Below are positions 6,804 to 12,972 of a DNA stretch of 12,972 nucleotides, one piece after another. Positions within the stretch are counted from its first letter, which is position 1. Each line of letters starts with the position of its first letter. The DNA lies in assembly GCA_017984035.1 (NCBI GenBank), contig JAGOAF010000036.1, forward strand, positions 1 through 12,972. Direction: 5' to 3'. The notes beneath the pieces are model-generated. The model saw only the letters and a list, made by a program, of their open reading frames with translations. It did not search any database and was not told where the DNA came from. This stretch comes from Flavobacterium sp. GTDB taxonomy: Bacteria > Bacteroidota > Bacteroidia > Flavobacteriales > Flavobacteriaceae. The position numbers were made by a program, and so were the translations under genes.

Positions 6804-6820
6804 TTTACTATTTTTTTAAA

Positions 6821-7126
6821 TTAATTTGATTGTTCAATATTCACAACAGCAACATGTATTGTAGAATGAGATTCCTGCTTTTTATTAAATTCAGCAACCA
6901 AATCGAAAAGTACAGCTACGTTGTCTTTCTTTACAAAAGCATAAAACAATAATGAATCTGTTTCACTGATTTCGCTTCCAAACCAGTTGGATGCAACACC
7001 TTCCTCCGAATTATCTTTGAATCCTTTTACATCTCGATACGAAAAGGATTTTACTTCAGCTTGTTGTAACATTTTTTTAATGTCGTTTTCAAAAGCTGCC
7101 ACTGCGGTTATAATTAATAATTTCAT
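6821..7126 (-). CDS. Small PII-like protein in the efflux operon
   Basis: A 101-residue soluble protein with the alternating beta-alpha-beta pattern of the PII/ferredoxin-like fold: strand MKLLIITAVAA, helix FENDIKKMLQQ, strand VKSFSYRDVKGF (25-36), then a short loop and a second beta-alpha-beta unit (about 58-97). The opening resembles PII signal proteins, but the T-loop region (about 37-55) is short and the adenylyl or uridylyl tyrosine motif is not evident. Small PII-like proteins such as the DUF3240 group occur next to RND efflux genes. It lies 18 bases after the RND gene and 17 before the DUF2892 gene, clearly in the same operon. A sensor or modulator of the pump is a reasonable inference. 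I am fairly sure of the fold and unsure of the exact family. Confidence 0.65.
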   Translation of the reverse strand: MKLLIITAVAAFENDIKKMLQQAEVKSFSYRDVKGFKDNSEEGVASNWFGSEISETDSLLFYAFVKKDNVAVLFDLVAEFNKKQESHSTIHVAVVNIEQSN

Positions 7127-7144
7127 TTTAGTTTTATTAAAAAA

Positions 7145-10100
7145 TTAGTTCTCCCATTTTTTTCTCTCCGTGATATAGTAAATCAACGGCACTACAATTA
7201 ATGTTAAGATGGTCGAAACAATAGCCCCTGCCACTAACGAAATTGCTAATCCTTGGAAAATTGGATCAAATAAAATAATTGACGCCCCAATAACTACCGC
7301 TCCTGTTGTCAATAAAATTGGAGTGGTTCTAACTGCTCCCGCTTCTATAATGGCTTGTTTTAATGCAACACCATCGTTCAGACGAATTTCGATAAAGTCA
7401 ATTAGTAAGACAGAATTTCGCACCATAACTCCCGCTAAAGCAATCATTCCGATGAAAGAGGTCGCTGTAAAGTAGGCATCTAACAACCAGTGTCCTAACA
7501 CAATTCCGATTAAAGAGAGTGGTATCGCTAACATCATTACCATTGGCGTTTTGAAGTTTTGGAACCAACCCACAATCAACATATAGATGATCACGATTAC
7601 TACCAAAAATGCTACCCCTAAATCACGGAAAACCTCTAAAGTAACTTGCCATTCTCCATCCCATTTTACAGTGAAATCACTTTCGTCTGTGGGTTGTTCC
7701 ATATACAATTCGTTTACTTTATAACCCGCTGGCACCTTAATTTTAGCTAATTTTTCGTTCATTCCCAAAATAGCATATACTGGACTTTCTAGTGTTCCTG
7801 CCATATCAGCAGTTACATATACCACTCGTTTTTGGTCTTTTCTATAAATAGTATTTTGTAAAGTATCTTTCACCACTTTTACCAGGTCACTAACCGCAAC
7901 CATATTCCCTTGACTTCCTTTGATTTTCAGATTTTGAATATCTTTCAAGCTGGTTTTGTCTTTGTCGTCAAGCGCAAGTACAATTCCTACATTATCATTT
8001 GAATTTTCGTCATACAAATTAGATACCGGATATTCTTTTAACAAATAGGTTAGATTTCCAACTACTTGCTGAGGAGCAATTCCGTTCAACATGGCTTTTT
8101 CTTTGTCCACTTCCAAACGGTATTCGGTTTGATTGTCTTCTACCATCCAATCGGTATCCACCACATCTGAATTGCTTTCTAAGATCGTTTTTACTTGATT
8201 GGCTACTTTGATCTGTTCTTGGTAATCGGGTCCGTAAATTTCAGCTACCAAAGTCGACAATACTGGTGGCCCTGGTGGCACTTCGATGAGTTTCACATTA
8301 GCTCCATATTTTTTAGCAATTTTCTGAATTTCAGGACGCATTGCTTTAGCAATTTCGTGACTTTGTAAATCACGTTCTTCTTTGTGCAATAAGTTTACCT
8401 GAATATCAGCCATATTACTTCCTCCACGTAAATCATAATGACGAACTAATCCATTAAAAGTAATTGGAGCAGATGTCCCAATATAGTTTTGATAATTCAC
8501 CACTTCTGGTTTAGTTGCTAAATACTGAGCAATTTCTCTTGTTACTGCCGAAGTACGTTCCAAAGTAGTTCCTTCTGGCATATCGATCACCACTTGGAAT
8601 TCATTTTTGTTATCAAATGGCAACATCTTTACAATTACCGATTTAGTAAAAAACATTAACACCGAACCAAACAACAACACCACTGTTACTGCTAAAAGCA
8701 ATCTTCTTTTTGGGCTGCTGTCCAAGAAAGGACGCTCGATTTTATTGTACATTTTATAAATCCAGCTGGTCTCCATCCCTTCAGCTTCATTGTGCTCTTG
8801 CTCTTCTTTTTCTTGCAATAAATGATACCCCAAATACGGCGTTACAGTTAAGGCAACAAACAAAGATAAAATCATGGCAATCGAAGCTCCAATAGGCATC
8901 GGACTCATATAAGGCCCCATCATTCCGGATACGAAAGCCATTGGTAAAATCGCTGCGATTACCGTGAAAGTGGCTAAAATTGTTGGATTTCCTACTTCGT
9001 TAATTGCATAAATAGCTGCTTGTTTGAATGGCAAACGCTTCATTTTGAAATGGCGGTGCATATTCTCGGCAATGATAATACTATCATCAACTACAATTCC
9101 TACCACAAAAACCAAGGCAAAAAGAGTAATTCTATTTAGGGTATAACCCAATAAATAATAAGCAAATAAGGTCAATGCAAATGTTAAGGGTACGGAGAAA
9201 AACACAACCAATCCACCGCGCCATCCCATGGCTAACATTACTAAAACAGTAACGGCGATAATCGCAATTCCAAGGTGCAATAACAACTCCCCTACTTTAT
9301 CCGAAGCTGTTTCTCCATAATTACGTGTTACTTCTACGTGAACATCATCAGAGATAATGGTCTTCTTTAAGTGCTCAATTTTTTCAATAATCTTTTCAGA
9401 AATTTTCATCGCATCAGCCCCTTTTACTTTTCCTACTGCAATAGTTACTGCAGGATATTCAGAGGGTGCTGTTTTGAATTTTTCATTGGCTTTGCCAAAA
9501 CCAAGTGATACATAACTACGAGCTGTAGCAGCACCGTCTTGTACTTTGGCTACTTGTTTTAGGTAAACCGGCATGTTGCGATTAACGCCAACTACTAAAT
9601 TCTCAACATCGTCAGCATTTTCTAAAAACTGACCTGTTTTCAATAAATATTCTTGGTCGTTTTCAACAAAAGCACCCGATTGTGAACTGCCATTATTGGC
9701 TTGAATCATTTGCATAATTCCCAAAGCATCCACACCGTTTTCGGCCATTTTATCTTTGTCCAAGATGACTTTTAATTCACGATTGCTACCTCCAATTTCT
9801 TTGGTAATAGCGACATCTTTTACTTTTTCAATTTCTGTCGTTACTTCTTCAGCTATTTGACGCAACTGAAAATCGTCTTGTTTATCACTCCAAAGTGTGA
9901 TCCCCAACATAGGAACGTCGTCAATAGAACGGGTTTTCACCATTGGTTTATACACACCTTGTGGGAACATATTTTCGTGTTTCGCTAATTCATCATACAA
10001 TTTAACATACGAACGTTCCACATCTTGACCCACATAAAACTGTACAATCAACATGGCTTGTCCATTCATAGCCATCGTATGAACGTGTTCCACACCTTTG

Positions 10101-10336
10101 ATATTGGAAATGATTTTTTCCAAAGGTTTAGCAACACGACTTTCTACTTCTGCTGGAGTAGCTCCAGGATAACCCACCATAATGTCAGCCATAGGCACAT
10201 TAATTTGTGGTTCTTCTTCCCTTGGAATTAAAAACGAACTGTACACACCAATAATCATCAACGCCACCATCAATAAAATGGTTAGTTTCGAATTGATGAA
10301 AAAATTGGCTATTTTTCCTGATATACCTTCTTGCAT
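7145..10336 (-). CDS. RND-family efflux permease (HAE-like)
   Basis: A 1063-residue inner-membrane proton-driven pump subunit of full RND length. The first span is near residues 17-37, followed by PREEEPQI (38-45), an RND-type entry motif. A large periplasmic loop leads to a cluster of spans from about 350. Span 4 carries VVGIVVDDSIIIAEN (411-425), with the paired aspartates D417-D418 used for proton transfer. The second half repeats the pattern, with a loop from about 590 and spans to the end. The paired Asp motif resembles drug/organic (HAE) pumps rather than metal (HME/CusA) pumps. Exported substrate cannot be read from sequence. It forms a tripartite system with the two upstream genes and is followed by PII-like and DUF2892 genes, an unusual tail. 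Confidence 0.95.
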   Translation of the reverse strand: MQEGISGKIANFFINSKLTILLMVALMIIGVYSSFLIPREEEPQINVPMADIMVGYPGATPAEVESRVAKPLEKIISNIKGVEHVHTMAMNGQAMLIVQFYVGQDVERSYVKLYDELAKHENMFPQGVYKPMVKTRSIDDVPMLGITLWSDKQDDFQLRQIAEEVTTEIEKVKDVAITKEIGGSNRELKVILDKDKMAENGVDALGIMQMIQANNGSSQSGAFVENDQEYLLKTGQFLENADDVENLVVGVNRNMPVYLKQVAKVQDGAATARSYVSLGFGKANEKFKTAPSEYPAVTIAVGKVKGADAMKISEKIIEKIEHLKKTIISDDVHVEVTRNYGETASDKVGELLLHLGIAIIAVTVLVMLAMGWRGGLVVFFSVPLTFALTLFAYYLLGYTLNRITLFALVFVVGIVVDDSIIIAENMHRHFKMKRLPFKQAAIYAINEVGNPTILATFTVIAAILPMAFVSGMMGPYMSPMPIGASIAMILSLFVALTVTPYLGYHLLQEKEEQEHNEAEGMETSWIYKMYNKIERPFLDSSPKRRLLLAVTVVLLFGSVLMFFTKSVIVKMLPFDNKNEFQVVIDMPEGTTLERTSAVTREIAQYLATKPEVVNYQNYIGTSAPITFNGLVRHYDLRGGSNMADIQVNLLHKEERDLQSHEIAKAMRPEIQKIAKKYGANVKLIEVPPGPPVLSTLVAEIYGPDYQEQIKVANQVKTILESNSDVVDTDWMVEDNQTEYRLEVDKEKAMLNGIAPQQVVGNLTYLLKEYPVSNLYDENSNDNVGIVLALDDKDKTSLKDIQNLKIKGSQGNMVAVSDLVKVVKDTLQNTIYRKDQKRVVYVTADMAGTLESPVYAILGMNEKLAKIKVPAGYKVNELYMEQPTDESDFTVKWDGEWQVTLEVFRDLGVAFLVVIVIIYMLIVGWFQNFKTPMVMMLAIPLSLIGIVLGHWLLDAYFTATSFIGMIALAGVMVRNSVLLIDFIEIRLNDGVALKQAIIEAGAVRTTPILLTTGAVVIGASIILFDPIFQGLAISLVAGAIVSTILTLIVVPLIYYITERKKWEN

Positions 10337-10408
10337 TTTTTTTAGTTTAAATGTTTATGAGTTTAAAAGTTTAAAAGACTAGGCCTAAAACTGAACACTA
10401 ACTACTGT
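10337..10408 (-). other. Spacer with AGTTTAAA-type repeats
   Basis: This 72-base gap between the fusion-protein and permease genes is very AT-rich and repeats AGTTTAAA-like units (about 10346-10378). I see no terminator or promoter, so it is a slightly long operon spacer. Confidence 0.5.
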
Positions 10409-11494
10409 TTATTTAGCACTAACTTTAGCACCATTAAATAATTTTCCTTCTGCCGAAACAATGTACTGTTCGTTAGCCGAAAGTCCTGATAAAACTTCTA
10501 CTTGATCTCCAGTACTTTTACCGGTACGCAACCATCGTAAAATAGCTACATTTCCAGTTCCAACAGTGTAAACACCTGTTAACTGCCCTTGGTGAACTAA
10601 AGCTGAATGAGGCACAAGAACAGTTGTTGTTGTTGTAGCCGTTGTTTGATTCTTATTCTCAATTGGGAATTGTACATTCGCAAACATTCCTGAAAGAATT
10701 TTGTTGGATGTTTTGGCTAAATTAATTTTAACCAAGTACTGACCACCTGTATTTTTTGCCGAAATACTCACTTCAGCCACTTTCCCACTAATGGTAGTAT
10801 TGTTTGATTTTACTAAAACACTAACTGGCATACCCTTAGTAATATTGTTAATATCACTCTCAGCAACCATTGCAGTTACTTGCAAACGAGAAGCACCTTC
10901 AATGCTCACTAATGGCATTCCAGGATTGGCCATGTCGCCTTCTTTAACAAATGTATTTGTAACTTCTCCCGAAAATGGAGCGGTAATATTAGAATATGAA
11001 AATTGTGCTTGTACTTCATTACGCATTTGCTTAGCCCCTTCTAAACCTGCTTTTGCCATTTCGTAACGAGCGGTCATATCGTCTAATTCTTTTTGAGAAG
11101 CACTTTGTTGTTTGAACAAATTCGTAAAACGATCGTAATCTTTTTTGGCATTATTATAACCAGCGGTAGCTTGTAAAATTGCAGCTTCTACTTGTGCTTT
11201 TTTAGCTTGTAAATCGGAATTGTTAATGCTTACCAAAAGTTGGCCTGCACTTACGCGTTGTCCTACCTGAACGTGAACTTTCGTTACATAACCCATCATA
11301 CGAGTACTTAAATTAGCACTATTTTCAGCTTCAATTTTTCCACTTGCAGTTACAAATTGACCGTTGTTAATTGCACCAACACCGCTAAGTTGTACTGCTA
11401 TAGCAGGCTCGTTAGTTGTTACTTCTTGTTTATCTTTTCCACACGATAAAAATGCGAATGTAGAAAGGGTTAGGATAGCTATTGTCTTTTTCAT
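10409..11494 (-). CDS. RND periplasmic membrane-fusion lipoprotein
   Basis: A 361-residue adaptor that links the RND permease to the outer-membrane factor. The signal peptide ends in a lipobox, FLSC (15-18), so the mature protein starts at lipid-modified C18. The barrel-sandwich (lipoyl-like) half is at about 66-92 (VTKVHVQVGQRVSAGQLL) and the returning half at about 170-199 (TAPFSGEVTN...). Between them is a helical hairpin of about 95-165, rich in Gln, Lys and Ala. Beta-barrel and membrane-proximal domains follow to the end. The ATG gives a textbook lipoprotein N-terminus. It lies 38 bases after the TolC gene and 72 before the permease. The family is certain; the substrate is not evident. 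Confidence 0.95.
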   Translation of the reverse strand: MKKTIAILTLSTFAFLSCGKDKQEVTTNEPAIAVQLSGVGAINNGQFVTASGKIEAENSANLSTRMMGYVTKVHVQVGQRVSAGQLLVSINNSDLQAKKAQVEAAILQATAGYNNAKKDYDRFTNLFKQQSASQKELDDMTARYEMAKAGLEGAKQMRNEVQAQFSYSNITAPFSGEVTNTFVKEGDMANPGMPLVSIEGASRLQVTAMVAESDINNITKGMPVSVLVKSNNTTISGKVAEVSISAKNTGGQYLVKINLAKTSNKILSGMFANVQFPIENKNQTTATTTTTVLVPHSALVHQGQLTGVYTVGTGNVAILRWLRTGKSTGDQVEVLSGLSANEQYIVSAEGKLFNGAKVSAK

Positions 11495-11532
11495 GTCTTT
11501 TATATATTGAAATTACTTTTTAATATTGCTTT

Positions 11533-12846
11533 TTATTTAGTTAAAAACTGAACATATTCTTTGGTGAAGTTATACTCAAATACGGCTTGTAGAAACTCCA
11601 ATTCTTTTTGAGCCATCATAGTTTCTGACTGCAACAAATCGGTTGTTTTTTCCAATCCTTGTGTAAAACGGTTGGAGCGAATACGGTAGGCTTCATGCGA
11701 TTGGTCAAAAGCCAATTTGGACAAACTCACTTTGTTTTCTGTATCACGCAATTGGCGATTGGTCTTATTCAATTCCAGCTGACTTTGTGCTTTGTATTGT
11801 TGACTTTCTAAACTTGATTTTTGGTAATCTGCTTTGGCTTTTTCTAATTTACCAATACTTTTAAAACCGTCAAAAACAGACCAAGATATTTGGGCGCCTA
11901 CTAAATATCCTTTAGCATTCGTACCTAATAAGCTAGTATCGTACATTTCATAACTTCCAAAAGCATTTAATCTTGGTAAGAAACTCATTTTGTTAGACAA
12001 CACCATTTTTTCATATGCTTGAGACGCTTTGTCCATCGCTAGAATGTCTTTTCTGTTTCCAGAAAGAACAGTATTCATAACATCAATAGCAATGCTATTA
12101 TCCAAAGTTTCTAGAGGCTTGTAAATTTTGTTTGTATTGTCTTCATTCAACAAAAAGGCCAAATAATCAGAGGCGTTTTGCACATTACTTGTAGCGTATT
12201 GCAATTGATTTTTAATTTCGTTCACACGAACTTGTACCGATAACAAATCTGTTTTTTGTAGAATGCCTTGATTAAAATAATTGGTAATCAATTTTAAATT
12301 GGCATCCGCAGTTTGATTTGCTTTTGTCAAAACAGCTACCGCTTTGTATGCCAATTGCAACTGCATGAACGCTTTATTCACTTCTAATGCTAAATATTCT
12401 TGGGTTCTTTCCGTTTGCAGTTGAAAAGCATCCATTTTAGATTTGACTGCTTGTCTACCATACATTCCATCTACATTAATTAAAGGTTGTAACACTTCAA
12501 TTTTAGTAGCAAAGTTTTTCGTTTTACTAGGGTCATTTAATAGTGCCGGATTAAAATCTGAAGCAGATAAAATTTCCTGATTCAACTTAGAACCAAATGC
12601 CATTAAAGGATTTGTAGTTGAAATTGCCGTGTGAGAAGCAGTTATACTTGGTAAAAACAACGCATTCGATTGTCTAAAATCAGCTTGAGCCGATTTGAAG
12701 TTCTCGTTAGCAATTTTGATTTGCAGGTTTTTGGCTAATGCTCTTTGACCAATTTCTTTTTTAGAAATGGTTAATGTATCTTGACTAAATCCTAAACTGG
12801 AAAAAGCCAAACATCCCATAAGTGTTACTACATGTAGTTTCTTCAT
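11533..12846 (-). CDS. TolC-family outer-membrane efflux protein
   Basis: A 437-residue outer-membrane channel subunit, first gene of the five-gene operon. The start is the ATG complementary to 12844-12846, giving the signal peptide MKKLHVVTLMGCLAFSSLGFS with likely cleavage after S21; the longer in-frame start at 12903 would run through the operator and promoter. Two repeats of long amphipathic helices with an NxxxxxA-type, Gln/Lys/Leu-rich pattern (about 35-210 and 250-430) fit the TolC fold, and the hydrophilic turn segments include GILQKTDLLSVQ and a second copy, GLEKTTDLLQSE, near the C-terminus. These paired T-D-L-L motifs are a family hallmark. The operator and -7 box lie just upstream. 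Confidence 0.94.
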   Translation of the reverse strand: MKKLHVVTLMGCLAFSSLGFSQDTLTISKKEIGQRALAKNLQIKIANENFKSAQADFRQSNALFLPSITASHTAISTTNPLMAFGSKLNQEILSASDFNPALLNDPSKTKNFATKIEVLQPLINVDGMYGRQAVKSKMDAFQLQTERTQEYLALEVNKAFMQLQLAYKAVAVLTKANQTADANLKLITNYFNQGILQKTDLLSVQVRVNEIKNQLQYATSNVQNASDYLAFLLNEDNTNKIYKPLETLDNSIAIDVMNTVLSGNRKDILAMDKASQAYEKMVLSNKMSFLPRLNAFGSYEMYDTSLLGTNAKGYLVGAQISWSVFDGFKSIGKLEKAKADYQKSSLESQQYKAQSQLELNKTNRQLRDTENKVSLSKLAFDQSHEAYRIRSNRFTQGLEKTTDLLQSETMMAQKELEFLQAVFEYNFTKEYVQFLTK

Positions 12847-12866
12847 AATTTTTCTAATTAATGAAG

Positions 12867-12874
12867 CAAAAGTA
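12867..12874 (-). promoter_or_regulatory. -7 promoter box of the TolC-RND operon
   Basis: On the minus strand this reads TACTTTTG, an exact TAnnTTTG match, 20 bases before the TolC ATG. There is no -33 TTG at normal spacing. It lies 22 bp after the operator core, as at the SQR-like gene. Confidence 0.75.
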
Positions 12875-12895
12875 GTAGGGATATTCTGGTCGGTC

Positions 12896-12911
12896 AGTAA
12901 CAATTGTCACA
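12896..12911 (-). promoter_or_regulatory. Crp-type operator upstream of the TolC-RND operon
   Basis: On the minus strand it reads TGTGA-CAATTG-TTACT, with core GTGACAATTGTTAC (12897-12910). It differs from the SQR core by two bases and matches TGTGA-N6-TCACA at eight of ten arm positions. It is the most symmetrical of the three copies, with a perfectly palindromic CAATTG centre. Confidence 0.78.
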
Positions 12912-12937
12912 GTGCTTGAATTGAGTAATTCCCAAAA

Positions 12938-12969
12938 CAAAAAACCTACTGTATAACAGTAGGTTTTTG
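12938..12969. terminator. Terminator of a gene beyond the window
   Basis: CCTACTGT (12945-12952) pairs with ACAGTAGG (12956-12963) around a 3-base loop, flanked by an A-run and a T-run, so it could work on either strand. It probably ends the gene to the right, outside the window, and isolates the TolC promoter from it. Confidence 0.85.
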
Positions 12970-12972
12970 TGA

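Noticed and set aside
9066..9120. RND permease as a CusA/CzcA-type metal pump
   Set aside because: The span-4 motif has paired aspartates (VVDDSII) as in HAE pumps, and I saw no Met- or His-rich metal motif in the fusion protein.
10346..10378. AGTTTAAA-like repeats as a regulatory array
   Set aside because: Short, irregular and AT-rich within an operon spacer; such runs are common in these genomes.
12847..12903. Extended N-terminus of the TolC gene to 12903
   Set aside because: It would translate through the operator and promoter, and the signal peptide begins naturally at the ATG at 12846.
1..12972. CRISPR, phage, transposon, toxin-antitoxin or tRNA elements
   Set aside because: No regular spacer repeats, integrase or transposase motifs, or cloverleaf-like sequences were seen.

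Overview
The window looks like a chromosome segment of a member of the Flavobacteriaceae, most likely Flavobacterium or a close relative. The evidence is low GC, a short primary sigma factor without region 1.1, -7 promoter boxes of the Bacteroidota form TAnnTTTG, start codons almost all without a Shine-Dalgarno sequence, and protein sequences of flavobacterial character. There are no tRNA, rRNA, CRISPR or insertion-sequence signals.

Left part (1-3357), housekeeping, + strand: the C-terminal three quarters of pnp (polynucleotide phosphorylase), the primary sigma factor gene (rpoD/sigA) and rpe (ribulose-phosphate 3-epimerase). Each is followed by a clear intrinsic terminator.

Middle part (3358-6595), + strand: a Crp/Fnr-family regulator whose nucleotide pocket carries a cysteine cluster (C77, C83, C84) in place of the cAMP-binding residues; a small class I SAM-dependent methyltransferase; a 32-residue single-span membrane peptide; a sulfide:quinone oxidoreductase-like flavoprotein with three well-placed cysteines; and a 44-residue membrane-type small protein. 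A bidirectional terminator (6564-6595) closes this part.

Right part (6608-12910), - strand, one five-gene operon read right to left: TolC-type outer-membrane factor, lipoprotein membrane-fusion protein, 1063-residue RND permease, a 101-residue PII-like protein, and a DUF2892 (YgaP-type) two-span membrane protein. DUF2892 proteins are commonly found with rhodanese and sulfide genes.

The main discovery is regulatory. Three promoters, in front of the methyltransferase, the SQR-like gene and the TolC/RND operon, share a near-palindromic Crp-type site (core GTGAC-N4-GTTAC or its inverse). Each is placed exactly 22 bp upstream of a TAnnTTTG-like -7 box. This puts the site centre near -41.5, the class II activator position. 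The regulator's recognition helix keeps the R-E-x3-R residues that E. coli CRP uses to read GTGA. I infer one local regulon in which a cysteine-containing Crp/Fnr protein, perhaps sensing sulfide, persulfide or redox state, switches on sulfide oxidation, methylation and tripartite efflux together. The motif, spacing and residues are seen directly; the ligand, the efflux substrate and regulation in vivo are inference.
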